A DNA stretch of 64,000 nucleotides from Phormidium tenue FACHB-1052 (GTDB taxonomy: Bacteria; Cyanobacteriota; Cyanobacteriia; Phormidesmidales; Phormidesmidaceae), in assembly GCF_014696675.1 (NCBI RefSeq), contig NZ_JACJQN010000012.1, positions 62,001 to 126,000 on the forward strand. Direction: 5' to 3'. Under the pieces are notes generated by a model. That model did not search any database. It saw nothing but the letters and a program-made list of their open reading frames with translations, and was not told the DNA's origin. Both the position numbers and the translations under genes were made by a program. Below, piece after piece: positions 26,464 through 35,021 of this stretch (position 1 is the stretch's first letter; each line of letters starts with the position of its first letter).

Positions 26464-28237
26464 CAGAATATTGCAGGGGCGCTTTTACCTCGCTCTTCCA
26501 GCGGTTGGCGATGGGCATGCGCCAGCCCAGGCCAAAGGCGCGATCGGTCACCTTGAGAACGGGCGGGGTCTGCCGCCGCTTAAATTCGGCCCGCGACACC
26601 AGCCGCAAAACTTTGTCTACCACCGCTGCATCGTGGCCAGCCGCAACCATCTCAGCTACCGACTCGTGGCGTTGCACCAGGCGATCGAGAATGTCATCCA
26701 GCACCTCGTAGGGCGGCAGCGAATCTTGATCGACCTGACCAGGCTTGAGTTCGGCACTGGGCGGTTTTTCGAGAATGTTTTGCGGAATCAGGGCGTCAGT
26801 CAGGTAGCTGACTCGCTCCGACAATTCACCCAGAGCCACTGGAGCTACAGAACCAGTGCCGCTGCCCACCTGCCGATTGAGCCACTGACAGAGGGCGTAA
26901 ACTCGCGTTTTGGGCACATCAGCAATCACCGCCAAGCCACCGTTCATATCGCCGTAGAGGGTGCAGTAGCCCACCGCCATTTCCGACTTGTTGCCAGTTG
27001 ATAGCAGCAGGTGACCAAACTTATTCGAAACCGCCATCAGCAGGTTGCCGCGAATGCGCGACTGGATGTTTTCTTCGGCAATACCGGAGCTGGTGCCCGC
27101 AAAGAGGGGGTCGAGCACCTGGTCGTAGTCGGCCATCAGCGGGCCGATCGCCAGGGTTTGGTGGGCAATACCTAGGGTTTGGGCCAGGGCCAGCGCGTCG
27201 GTCACCGAGTGGTCGGAGCTATAGGGGGAGGGCATGAGAATGCCGAGCACGTTAGCTGGGCCGAGGGCTGCCGCTGCGATCGCCGCCACCAGCGCCGAGT
27301 CAATGCCGCCACTGAGGCCAATCACCGCCTTAGAAAAGCCACACTTGTGGGTGTAGTCGCGCACCCCCAGCACCAGGGCCGACCAGATCGCCTCGTTTTC
27401 GTCGGCGGGCAGGGGGGCAATGTCGCCAGGACACAGGTCGCGCTGGATAGGGTCATATTCCACCACCGCTAGCCCGGCCTGGTAGGAGGGCAGACGAGCC
27501 ACCAGCTCGCCTTGGCGGTTGAAGGCCATACTGGTGCCGTCGAAGATTAAGTCGTCGTTGGCCCCCACCTGGTTAGCGTAGAGAATGGGGCAACGAAACC
27601 GAGTGGCGCTGTGGGCCAGCATGGAGGCTCGCAACTGCGCTTTGTTGACCGAGTAGGGCGATGCGGAGAGGTTGATCACCACATCAACGTGGTCATCGGC
27701 TAGGTCGGCGATCGGGTTGCGGGGGTAGCTGCGCCCGCCCCAAAACTCCTCGTCGTTCCACAGGTCTTCGCAGATGGTGACACCCACGCGCAGGCCCCAA
27801 TCGCCCAGGGGAATGGTGAAACTGCTCGGCCCCTGGCCGGGGGCAAAGTAGCGGTGTTCGTCAAAGACATCGTAGGTGGGCAATAGCTGCTTGTGAAAGA
27901 CCTGCTGCACCTTGCCACCCTGAAGCAGAGCGGTGCTGTTGAATAGGGGCTTTTCGCCGTGGTAGCGGGCCTTGGGGTTGGCGGCGGCATAGCCCACCAG
28001 CACAGCGATGTGGGGGGGCACCTCGGCGGACAAGGCATCGAGCTGTTGAGCCATAGCCTGAATAAAACTGGGCTGAAGCAGCAGGTCGCGGGGCGGGTAG
28101 CCGCACAGCACCAGCTCGGTGGTGATGAGCACCTGGGCACCCAAGCGATCGGCCTGACGGGCGGCATCGAGCACCTGTTGAGCATTGTGGGCCAGGTCGC
28201 CAATGGTGGGATTGAGCTGGGCGATCGCAAATTTCAT
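26456..28237 (-). CDS. nadE: glutamine-dependent NAD+ synthetase
   Basis: NadE makes the last step of NAD synthesis, ATP-dependent amidation of nicotinate adenine dinucleotide with ammonia from glutamine. The N-terminal nitrilase-type glutaminase has the triad Glu41 (TTELVLCGYPP), Lys117 (HKQLLPTYDVFDE) and Cys156 (GVTICEDLWND). The C-terminal synthetase has the PP-loop VIGLSGGIDSALVAAIA, LLSTGNKSEMAVGYCTLYGDM and the late FKRRQTPPVLKV. I use the ATG at 28237 (MKFAIAQLNPTIGD, 593 residues); an ATG at 28303 adds 22 unconserved residues. It is the fourth NAD gene of the block, separated from the others by a methyltransferase gene. Confidence 0.96.
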   Translation of the reverse strand: MKFAIAQLNPTIGDLAHNAQQVLDAARQADRLGAQVLITTELVLCGYPPRDLLLQPSFIQAMAQQLDALSAEVPPHIAVLVGYAAANPKARYHGEKPLFNSTALLQGGKVQQVFHKQLLPTYDVFDEHRYFAPGQGPSSFTIPLGDWGLRVGVTICEDLWNDEEFWGGRSYPRNPIADLADDHVDVVINLSASPYSVNKAQLRASMLAHSATRFRCPILYANQVGANDDLIFDGTSMAFNRQGELVARLPSYQAGLAVVEYDPIQRDLCPGDIAPLPADENEAIWSALVLGVRDYTHKCGFSKAVIGLSGGIDSALVAAIAAAALGPANVLGILMPSPYSSDHSVTDALALAQTLGIAHQTLAIGPLMADYDQVLDPLFAGTSSGIAEENIQSRIRGNLLMAVSNKFGHLLLSTGNKSEMAVGYCTLYGDMNGGLAVIADVPKTRVYALCQWLNRQVGSGTGSVAPVALGELSERVSYLTDALIPQNILEKPPSAELKPGQVDQDSLPPYEVLDDILDRLVQRHESVAEMVAAGHDAAVVDKVLRLVSRAEFKRRQTPPVLKVTDRAFGLGWRMPIANRWKSEVKAPLQYSAS

Positions 28238-28318
28238 AGGAGTTAATAGATAAAAAGGATTTTGACCAAAACGCTGGCTGTAATCGTCTTCAGCTACCGA
28301 CAATCAGCGGGGAAATAA

Positions 28319-29287
28319 TCAGGCTTCCGAGGAAATGGACTTTTTGGGGCGACTGCGCTGGGCCGCCAGGGTGTTGCGCTCCCAAAAGACGCCATCGGTG
28401 TATCCCTGAATGGTGGGGTCTTCGTTGGCTAAGGCCAAACGCTTTTCGGCTAGGCAGCAGTAGTCGGGGTCTTGTTCAATGCCTACATACTGCCGCCCGA
28501 GCTTTTTGGCGACCACAGCGGTCGTACCACTACCAAGAAAGGGATCGAGTACCACATCGCCAGAATTGGAACTGGCCAGCAGCAGTTTGGCCACCAGTTT
28601 CTCAGGTTTTTGGGTGGGATGATCGGTGTTTTCGGTCATTGACCAAAAGGGCACGGTAATGTCGGTCCACAGGTTAGAAGGGTGGGTGAGACGGTAGTTT
28701 TTCGAACCCTTATCATCCCAATCTTTGGGTTGTCCAGCCGGATTTCTGTAGGGAGCCATCACCTGGCGTTTGAGCTTTACGGCATTCACATTAAAGGTGT
28801 AGGTTTCCGAGACGGTGCAGAACCAAATATCTTCACTGGCGTTTTTCCAATTGGCTTGGGCACCGCGGCCTTTCTCACGCTCCCAGGTGATTCTATTTCT
28901 GACGGTAAAGTATTTTTCTAGCACGGGATACATGACGGTTGAGGTAGCCCAGTCGGCGCAAAAATAAGCGGAAGCATGGGGCTTGAGCATGGGTTTAAGC
29001 TGAGAGATCCAGCTATCGAGCCAAGCACTGTAGGTAGGGCGATCGCACTGCTTAAACTTGCTGCCATTGAAATCTTTGGTGAGGTTGTAGGGCGGGTCAA
29101 CAATCAGCAAATCCACAAAGTTTTTGGGTAGGTAGGGCAACGCCCCAAACACATCCTGACAAATAGTTCGATTGAGAATTTCGTTGGGGAATTTCTCACA
29201 ATCCAGGCTGATCAACTGCTGCAAAAACACAGCTCGCTCTTCAGAATTGAGATCAAGAGTTCGGTTTTGAGGTGCCCTAGCTTTCAT
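28319..29287 (-). CDS. beta-class DNA methyltransferase (N6-adenine or N4-cytosine)
   Basis: This 322-residue amino-methyltransferase has the catalytic motif DPPYNLT (LLIVDPPYNLTKDF) before the AdoMet motif LDPFLGSGTTAVVAKKLGRQYVGIE, the beta-class order. HPTQKPEKLVAKLL is the usual motif X region. The order and DPPY fit either N6-adenine or N4-cytosine methylation. No restriction endonuclease gene is adjacent, so it is probably an orphan methylase; Synechocystis has a conserved N4-cytosine enzyme of broadly this kind. It lies between the NrtR-like gene and nadE on the same strand. The target site cannot be read from the sequence. Confidence 0.9.
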   Translation of the reverse strand: MKARAPQNRTLDLNSEERAVFLQQLISLDCEKFPNEILNRTICQDVFGALPYLPKNFVDLLIVDPPYNLTKDFNGSKFKQCDRPTYSAWLDSWISQLKPMLKPHASAYFCADWATSTVMYPVLEKYFTVRNRITWEREKGRGAQANWKNASEDIWFCTVSETYTFNVNAVKLKRQVMAPYRNPAGQPKDWDDKGSKNYRLTHPSNLWTDITVPFWSMTENTDHPTQKPEKLVAKLLLASSNSGDVVLDPFLGSGTTAVVAKKLGRQYVGIEQDPDYCCLAEKRLALANEDPTIQGYTDGVFWERNTLAAQRSRPKKSISSEA

Positions 29288-29371
29288 CCCCTAACCCCCA
29301 TGTTCTAGAACTCCCATCTCACCCCATCACCCTAATCTTCCCCATCCCCCCTACCCCTTACTCCCCTCTTC
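29283..29371 (-). repeat. C-rich (G-rich on minus strand) interspersed repeat
   Basis: This is a run of CCCCTAACCCCC, CACCCCATCACCC and CCCCCTACCCCTTACTCCCC, the reverse complement of the G-rich elements elsewhere in the window. It separates the methyltransferase and Nudix genes. Confidence 0.6.
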
Positions 29372-29372
29372 G

Positions 29373-30119
29373 TCAAATAAACACCATCGCCTTCTCCTTC
29401 AGCGGTTCAAAGGCAGCGGCATCAAACCGATACAGGCTGGCAGGCCGCCCGGCACCCCGGGAGGTTTTTTGGCCGGTATCCTGCAAAAAACCCAGCTTGA
29501 GCAGCCGAGCCCGAAAGTTGGAATAATCCGAAAACCCTTCCCCCAGAACGGTGACGTAGAGCTGGTAGAGATCGCCCAGGGTAAAGACCTCGGGCAGCAC
29601 GTCGAAGGCGATCGGGCTGTATTCCAGCTTGTTGCGCAGCCGCCGGTAGCCGTAGGTGAGAATTTCGTTGTGGTCGAAGGCAAGCTGGGGCACTTGGGCC
29701 AGGGGATACCAGGCGATGCCGCTGACACCGTCGGCGATCAGTTCGGCATCCTCAAAGCGCACCAGGGCAAAGTGGCTGACCGACAGATAGCGCACGTTAA
29801 AAGCCTGGGGCGACTCGCGGGGGTCGCGATCGGGGCCACCAAAGGTGTAGAGCTGCTCTAAATAGAGGGTGTTGACGCGAATTTTTTCGGCCAGCACCCG
29901 GTAGGCGGCGGCTTCTAAGGATTCGCCCTGGCGCACCAGGGTGCCGGGCAGACTCCAGTAGCCCGCGAAGGGCTCGTCGTGGCGCATCACCACCAGCACC
30001 AGCAGCCGGTTTTGCTGGGTATCTACGGAGAAAATTACGTTGTCGACGCCTACTTTGAAGTCGGCCAGGGGCACCGGGCTTAGGGGGTGGTCAGAGGTGC
30101 GGTGGAGTTTTGCGGACAT
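29373..30119 (-). CDS. nrtR: NrtR-like Nudix-wHTH regulator of NAD metabolism
   Basis: This 248-residue protein has an N-terminal Nudix domain (about 20-150) and a C-terminal winged-helix domain (LGDLYQLYVTVLGEGFSDYSNFRARLLKLGFLQ, then GRPASLYRF). That is the architecture of NrtR, a repressor of NAD salvage and synthesis genes that senses ADP-ribose-type ligands. The Nudix box at 59-82 is degraded: RVLAEKIRV stands where active enzymes have REUxEExGU. This favours a regulator over a hydrolase. The ATG at 30119 overlaps the end of nadD by 40 bp. The upstream genes pncB and nadD are its likely targets. Confidence 0.78.
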   Translation of the reverse strand: MSAKLHRTSDHPLSPVPLADFKVGVDNVIFSVDTQQNRLLVLVVMRHDEPFAGYWSLPGTLVRQGESLEAAAYRVLAEKIRVNTLYLEQLYTFGGPDRDPRESPQAFNVRYLSVSHFALVRFEDAELIADGVSGIAWYPLAQVPQLAFDHNEILTYGYRRLRNKLEYSPIAFDVLPEVFTLGDLYQLYVTVLGEGFSDYSNFRARLLKLGFLQDTGQKTSRGAGRPASLYRFDAAAFEPLKEKAMVFI

Positions 30120-30721
30120 GGGTAGAGGTGGTGTTGGGCAATGTAGGACTGCACCGCCGGGGGAATTTCGGGGGCGGTGGCAGCGGGAATGCCATCGCAC
30201 TGGCGATAGCGGGACGACGACACATCGATCGCAGGCATCTCGGCCACGGTGACGGTCGTATATTGGCGCAGATTGGCCAGGCTGGCCTCCGTGAGGTCGT
30301 AGCCGGGGCGCGGTATCACCAGAATGCTCGCTGCCGCAAAGATTTCGGTCGCTCGGTGCCAGGTGGGCAGCTGCTCCACCAGGTCGGCCCCCACCACCAG
30401 GGAAAACTCGGCCTGGGGCCAGACCTGCCGCGATCGCTCCAAAGTAACCACCGTGCGCATGTGGCTGAGTTCGGGGTGTACCTGCACCCGCTGGGGCGGC
30501 ACGGCGAGGTCGTCGATCAGCAATTCCAGCATGCGAAAGCGATCGCCCAGGGGGGTCTGATGCTCCTTAAACGGGTTGTTAGCCGTCCATACCGCCACGT
30601 GGTCAAACTGGGTGGCCAGCCAGGCGAGAATGGCGGCGTGACCCTGGTGGGGCGGGTCGGCGCTGGTGCCAAACAGAGCGATGCGAAGCGCCGGAGAATT
30701 GGTTGCAGTCATGGAAGCCAT
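30080..30721 (-). CDS. nadD: nicotinate-nucleotide adenylyltransferase
   Basis: NadD joins nicotinate mononucleotide and ATP to form nicotinate adenine dinucleotide. The product has the nucleotidyltransferase signature IALFGTSADPPHQGHAAIL, the substrate region WTANNPFKEHQTPLGDRFRML, and the late IDVSSSRYRQ, where the ISSTxIR-type motif of the family is expected. The 213-residue reading starts at 30721; an ATG three codons in (30712) is equally possible. The start is only a few bases from the end of pncB, and the 3' end overlaps the Nudix gene, so the three look like one operon. Confidence 0.92.
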   Translation of the reverse strand: MASMTATNSPALRIALFGTSADPPHQGHAAILAWLATQFDHVAVWTANNPFKEHQTPLGDRFRMLELLIDDLAVPPQRVQVHPELSHMRTVVTLERSRQVWPQAEFSLVVGADLVEQLPTWHRATEIFAAASILVIPRPGYDLTEASLANLRQYTTVTVAEMPAIDVSSSRYRQCDGIPAATAPEIPPAVQSYIAQHHLYPCPQNSTAPLTTP

Positions 30722-30723
30722 CC

Positions 30724-32085
30724 TCAGGGCTGAGATTGGGAATGCTGGCGGGTGCGGGCCGCCAGATCCACCAGGGCATCGGACAATGCTACGCCATAGT
30801 TAGCTGGGTGCTCTAGCTGGCGCACGGCGGCGGGCAGACTGGCTACCGAGGCGGCGGTGCGGGCGGCGATCGCATCCAGCGATTCTAACTCCTGCATGGC
30901 CTGGCCCTGCTTGACTACTAGCTGTAGCAGGGGCGTTTCATCGGGGGCGGCGGGTTCTTCGAGCAGGCCGAGACGATCGCCCACCGCCTTCCCACCCTCG
31001 TAACGCCGAAAGATTTGCTTACGTCCAGGGAGGGTGGTTTTGCCGCTGGCCTCTTTCATCACGGGCGTACCGTCGATATCGACTAGTTTATACACCCCAT
31101 TCACCGGTTCGCCCGTCACCAGTTTGGTGCCCAAGCCGTAGCCGTCGAGCACTGCCCCGGCCTGCTTAAGGCGAGCGATCTCGTACTCATCCAGGTCACC
31201 GCTGGCCATGATTTTGGTGTTGGGCAGATGCGATCGCACCGCCTGCGACAATTCCACCAAATTGCCAGAGTCAAGCCGCACCGTGGCCACCTGGGTTTCC
31301 CCCCGCTGCACCTGGGCCGCCAGCCGCTCGGCCGCTGCCACCGTGTCGTAGGTATCAATCAGCAACGCTGCCTCCGGAAAGTAGCGCTGAAAGGCCGCAA
31401 AGGCCTCATCCTCACTGCCTTCTAGCGCCGTAAACACCATCACTAGGGCGTGGGCCATGGTGCCCGCGGGCTTGCGTCCCAGCGCTAGCGCTGCCAGCAC
31501 GTTAGAGGTTTCGTCGAGGCCCGCCGCCAGGGCCGCCCGCGCTGCCCACAGTGCTCCCTGGGGGCTAAAAGCTCGACGGGTACCAAACTCCAGCAGCTTT
31601 GCCTCAGGCCCGGCCACATCACGTAGGCGGGCGGCGCGGGTGGCCACCAGGGTTTGGTAGTTGAGCGTGTTGAGCAGGTAGGTTTCAGCAATCTGGGCCT
31701 GCCACAGGGGCGCTTCTACCCGCAGCAGCGGTTCGTTGGCAAACACCGCTGTGCCCTCGGGTACGGCCCACACATCCCCAGTAAAGCCCCCTTCGCCCAA
31801 TCGCTGCCAGAAGTCGTCGGGGGCATGATCGAACAGCCCCGTCTGCCGCAGGGCCTCTAAATGGCGTTCTGAAAACCGCAGATTGTTTAAGTAGTCGATC
31901 GCCTGGGCTAGCCCCATGGCAATTAGATAGCTGTAGCCAGGGGGGAGCCGCCGGGTAAACAGCTCAAAACTGGCCCGGCGATCGGCCAAGCCCTCGCTCG
32001 CATAGCAGCTCACCATGGTGAGCTGGTACAGATCCGTCAGCAGACCGTAGTTGTCAGGGGTAGCCAAAAGGGTGGGATAGGGCAT
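30724..32085 (-). CDS. pncB: nicotinate phosphoribosyltransferase
   Basis: PncB condenses nicotinate with PRPP to give nicotinate mononucleotide, entering the salvage route. This 453-residue protein has the family opening DNYGLLTDLYQLTMVSCY, the core FGTRRAFSPQGALWAARAALAAG, ATVRLDSGNLVELSQAVR, IMASGDLDEYEIARL and YGLGTKLVTGEP. All are typical of the bacterial PncB type with the TDxYxLTM start. It heads the pncB-nadD-nrtR unit, and the 460-bp spacer upstream should carry the operon promoter. Confidence 0.95.
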   Translation of the reverse strand: MPYPTLLATPDNYGLLTDLYQLTMVSCYASEGLADRRASFELFTRRLPPGYSYLIAMGLAQAIDYLNNLRFSERHLEALRQTGLFDHAPDDFWQRLGEGGFTGDVWAVPEGTAVFANEPLLRVEAPLWQAQIAETYLLNTLNYQTLVATRAARLRDVAGPEAKLLEFGTRRAFSPQGALWAARAALAAGLDETSNVLAALALGRKPAGTMAHALVMVFTALEGSEDEAFAAFQRYFPEAALLIDTYDTVAAAERLAAQVQRGETQVATVRLDSGNLVELSQAVRSHLPNTKIMASGDLDEYEIARLKQAGAVLDGYGLGTKLVTGEPVNGVYKLVDIDGTPVMKEASGKTTLPGRKQIFRRYEGGKAVGDRLGLLEEPAAPDETPLLQLVVKQGQAMQELESLDAIAARTAASVASLPAAVRQLEHPANYGVALSDALVDLAARTRQHSQSQP

Positions 32086-32159
32086 TGAGGTAGCGGCGAT
32101 GTTTTGGTTGTTTACACCATAACTAATTCTATTAAGACACGCAACAGTTTGGAAAAAGA

Positions 32160-32173
32160 AGGGCAGTTGCCCT
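32160..32173. promoter_or_regulatory. 14-bp inverted repeat near a TATAAT box
   Basis: AGGGCA and TGCCCT are separated by GT, about 75 bp upstream of pncB and 11 bp before a rightward TATAAT. It could be a regulator site for the divergent region. No match to a known NrtR operator is claimed. Confidence 0.3.
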
Positions 32174-32341
32174 CAGGGCTAGCTATAATTTTGGTATATT
32201 TCACCTATAAAGACTGCCAAAGGGGAGACACAATAGCCATAGATTGGCCCCCTCTGTCTTTAGACGGCTAACGCTTCAATATCTGTCACAGGGATGACGT
32301 TTAGCCAGGGCTGTGCCCTCTATCGTCCATCATTACTGGTT

Positions 32342-32389
32342 TAGAGCGGCCCTGGTTCAAAACCCTTGTTGGCATCAGGGGCCGCTCTA
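32342..32389 (+). other. GC-rich hairpin of unknown role
   Basis: TAGAGCGGCCCTG pairs with CAGGGGCCGCTCTA with a single bulged base, around a loop of about 21 bases. No T tract follows, so it is not a classical terminator. It could be part of a leader or a small RNA. Confidence 0.5.
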
Positions 32390-32545
32390 CAGCCTATGGC
32401 CACTGGTTTGGAGCACCGTACTTTGAATACTGGCCCTGGAGTACCGCTACGCACATTTACGCCCATTGGGCTGTCACACCCTACGCCCAACCATCACTTA
32501 CGAGTAAGCACACACCCCATCTGAGACATCACCGGGAGGATAGCG

Positions 32546-32785
32546 ATGAATCTGACCCACACTCTGGAACTTTTTGAAACCCCCAAAACCGCACGGGTAG
32601 AGCGCCCCATTACGGCCCAGCTAGAAGGGCGGGTCTACTACGAAGGCACCTACTGGCCCGCCCGCGTCTATGAAGGCGTCGTTGACGCCGGTATTGCCCT
32701 AGCGCCGTCGAGCTGGGTGACGGTAGTGGGCCGCTACGGGCTCACCCTGCTGATTGTGCCGCCGCTGGGGCCAGCCTATGCCTAA
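32546..32785 (+). CDS. small NfeD-like OB-fold protein
   Basis: This 79-residue soluble protein has the stretch LEGRVYYEGTYWPARVYEGVV, then APSSWVTVVGRYGLTLLIVPP. This matches the beta-barrel (OB-fold) C-terminal domain of NfeD-type proteins, here without membrane helices. It has an ATG start preceded by GGGAGGATAG. Stand-alone NfeD domains are common in cyanobacteria. In other bacteria the domain partners with membrane proteases or flotillins, but none is near. Function unknown. Confidence 0.65.
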   Translation: MNLTHTLELFETPKTARVERPITAQLEGRVYYEGTYWPARVYEGVVDAGIALAPSSWVTVVGRYGLTLLIVPPLGPAYA

Positions 32786-32947
32786 GCGAGGGGAATTGCT
32801 GGGGTGAAAATCTGTGGCGAGCCCTGACCTAACTTGGGGCGATCGCCCCAGCAATCCCTCATTTTCTGTAAAAATCCCTGAGGAATAGGCAAAAACCACT
32901 ATGATTAAGGTGGTTTTGCCTATTCCTTCCGCCGCCACCGTTGACCT

Positions 32948-34111
32948 ATGGATAGCCTGGCCCAAAGCCTTCTTTGGCTGCTCTGGGAAACGCACCCAGA
33001 TGTTGATCCTGTCCCAGCGGGTTCCGCCTCAGCCCTGCCGCTAGCACCCAAGCAGGGCAAAACACAAGTAGCGCCAGTGGGCACCATGCCTCTGTGGAAT
33101 CGGTCGTTGGCGATCGCGGCGGGGGCAATTGTTCTCAGTAGCGGCTTTGGGGCACCGGCCTTGGCCAACGGGCACCTTTGGGGCAGTACTGTCTACGTCA
33201 ACACTCCCGAAGGCTACGCCCTCAACGTGCGCTGGGGGCCAAGCACCAACAATGGCGTTTACCGTCGTGTGCGCCGAGGCAGTGCCCTGCAACTGTCTGG
33301 TGCCCGCCGCAATGGTTGGGTGCAGCTAGTCGATGCCACCTGGGTCGCAGGCAACCTGGTCAGCCGGTCTCCTATCCCCGGCGCTGACGTAACTCCCCCT
33401 ACCGGCAACCCAGAGAACCTGGCCACGGTGGTCACGCCGCAAAACTTTGCCCTTAACATTCGCAATGGCCCCGGTTTCAACTATCAAATTGTCGGGCAAT
33501 ACATCAATGGCAGCCGCATTCCGGTAACCGGACGGTTCACCAACGGCTGGGCCCAGCTCACCAACGGCAACTGGGTTGATAGTGGCCACATTCAGTACAG
33601 CGGCCCCATTTATGGCGACAACCAGCCTAACCCGAATCCAAACCCAACTCCTGGCCCAACCCCTAACGCCGACGTAACAGAATTGCAGCGACTGCTGCGC
33701 CAGGCTGGTTTTTTGCCGTCTAACTTTATTGCCTCCGGCATTTACGACCAGACCACTCAAAATGCCGTGCGTGAATTTCAGCGGGTAAACGGGCTGCCCG
33801 TCACCGGCATTGTGGACGCCGCCACCTGGCAGGCTCTTTACCGGGCTACCGCGCCACCAACGCCGCTCCCTTCCCCCAAACCCGATCCTAGCCCAGACCC
33901 CACTGACCCACCGCCCAGCGGAACCAGTCAGCAGCGGGTAGTTACCGATGGCGACTCGACCTCTGTGTTTGACGGCCCTGGCACTGAGTTTGGCGTTGTT
34001 AGAAACGTACCCAATGGCTCAATTGTGACCATCACCGGGCGCACCTCCGGTAACTGGTCAGAACTGCTCGACGGCGGCTGGATCTTCTCCCTTTGGCTAG
34101 AACCCATTTAA
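32948..34111 (+). CDS. SH3-domain and peptidoglycan-binding protein
   Basis: This 387-residue protein has a short N-terminal region, then a hydrophobic segment at about 52-73 ending GAPALANG that looks like an internal signal or anchor. Three bacterial SH3 domains follow, about 78-140, 155-215 and 325-387 (for example ALNVRWGPSTNNGVYRRV, ALNIRNGPGFNYQIVGQY and SVFDGPGTEFGVVRNVPNG). Between the second and third lies a peptidoglycan-binding domain 1 (LQRLLRQAGFLPSNF, QNAVREFQRVNGLPVTGIVD). Pro/Asn-rich linkers join them. It has no hydrolase domain and probably binds the cell wall in the periplasm. Confidence 0.88.
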   Translation: MDSLAQSLLWLLWETHPDVDPVPAGSASALPLAPKQGKTQVAPVGTMPLWNRSLAIAAGAIVLSSGFGAPALANGHLWGSTVYVNTPEGYALNVRWGPSTNNGVYRRVRRGSALQLSGARRNGWVQLVDATWVAGNLVSRSPIPGADVTPPTGNPENLATVVTPQNFALNIRNGPGFNYQIVGQYINGSRIPVTGRFTNGWAQLTNGNWVDSGHIQYSGPIYGDNQPNPNPNPTPGPTPNADVTELQRLLRQAGFLPSNFIASGIYDQTTQNAVREFQRVNGLPVTGIVDAATWQALYRATAPPTPLPSPKPDPSPDPTDPPPSGTSQQRVVTDGDSTSVFDGPGTEFGVVRNVPNGSIVTITGRTSGNWSELLDGGWIFSLWLEPI

Positions 34112-34473
34112 GCTTAAGAACCCCTCCGTAGCAGGGCACAACAGAGAAGCCATCTAGCTAAGGGAATAGATCAACCCCTAGAAGTTTTTCTATGGTTCAT
34201 AAAAGTTTATTCCCAGCGGTCATAAAGAGCATTAACCCTATGTGCCGCAAGGATTTGAGCATGATCGAAACTCTTTGCCGCAGTTTTGGGGCGATCGCAA
34301 CAACTTGTGACTTAGTGACATTATGTGTATAACAATACTTAAGCAAAACTATTGAGTAGTCCACGAAACGCACCGGATGCCTCAGTAGAAGCCCTGAAAG
34401 GTTAGTCAATGCGTCGGTATACCGGTCTTGGCGAATCCTTACACCGGTCACTGGCATTTCGAGGAGCTTAACC
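34112..34473. other. 362-bp spacer, no gene assigned
   Basis: It is AT-richer than the flanks. It includes a leftward open frame of about 100 codons (34197-34502) with no family marks, which I reject. A GAGGAG ribosome-binding site closes the spacer before the TTG at 34474. Confidence 0.4.
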
Positions 34474-34848
34474 TTGTTTAACGACACTAAGTCATCTCCC
34501 ACCCTTTGGGCCTATGTTCAAAATGCAGCCTTTTGGGTGCTGCAAATTGTTGATATTCGCCTAGCCTTGGTGATCGGTCTAGCGGCCTTTATGCTAGCCG
34601 TTGGGTTTGACTCCTCGGGCAATCAGGCTGAGGCCGCTGACTTAGTGACAGGCCCATCGCTAGTCCCCGTCTCCGTCAGCGGGGCTGCTGCACCCAGCTA
34701 TGGCTTTGAAGAGCAGCCCCTAAGTAGCAACCCTCAGCTCGCCACTGCCCGTCGGCTGCGTCACGGCAGTCTGACTAGCGCGATCATGACTAGCAATCGC
34801 TTGACAGGTGCCCACTTCTTCACTGACCTTCCCTTAGAGCAAAAATAG
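34474..34848 (+). CDS. small single-TM protein, hypothetical
   Basis: This 124-residue protein starts at a TTG, with GAGGAG seven bases upstream supporting that choice. One hydrophobic helix lies at about residues 18-45. A polar tail without motif follows, ending in DLPLEQK. The short N-terminal side and single helix suggest a membrane-anchored protein with its tail outside or in the cytoplasm. I do not recognise a family. It stands alone, 173 bp before argZ. Confidence 0.5.
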   Translation: MFNDTKSSPTLWAYVQNAAFWVLQIVDIRLALVIGLAAFMLAVGFDSSGNQAEAADLVTGPSLVPVSVSGAAAPSYGFEEQPLSSNPQLATARRLRHGSLTSAIMTSNRLTGAHFFTDLPLEQK

Positions 34849-35021
34849 GCTACCGGTTGCCCTAATACACAGGGACTCATGACAACCAAATATACTGACT
34901 GCGCTGAGGGCTAAAATATTATGTTGGCCCCCAGCGCTGTTTAGTTTAAGCATCTCCTGGTGTGGTCTTTGTTGCCCAGTTCGTTTGTTTGGTTTGATTC
35001 TCTTCACGTCGGCACATTCCT

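Larger units (their letters stand above)
32086..32545. other. 460-bp spacer upstream of pncB and the NfeD-like gene
   Basis: No gene is seen. It contains an inverted repeat AGGGCA-GT-TGCCCT at 32160-32173 next to a TATAAT at 32184-32189, which may be an operator or promoter, and a large GC-rich hairpin at 32342-32389. The GGTTCAAAACC within the hairpin loop resembles a tRNA T-arm but no tRNA folds around it. Confidence 0.5.

Noticed and set aside
32350-32365. GGTTCAAAACC resembling a tRNA T-arm
   Set aside because: The flanking bases do not pair as a T stem and no acceptor, D or anticodon arm can be built around it; it is the loop of the GC-rich hairpin.
34197-34502. Leftward 101-codon frame in the spacer before the TTG-start gene
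   Set aside because: There are no motifs and no good ribosome-binding site, and it overlaps the better supported rightward gene.
34308-34650. 13-bp direct repeat TGACTTAGTGACA at 34308-34320 and 34638-34650
   Set aside because: Two short copies, one in a spacer and one within a coding region, may be chance; no flanking structure supports an element.
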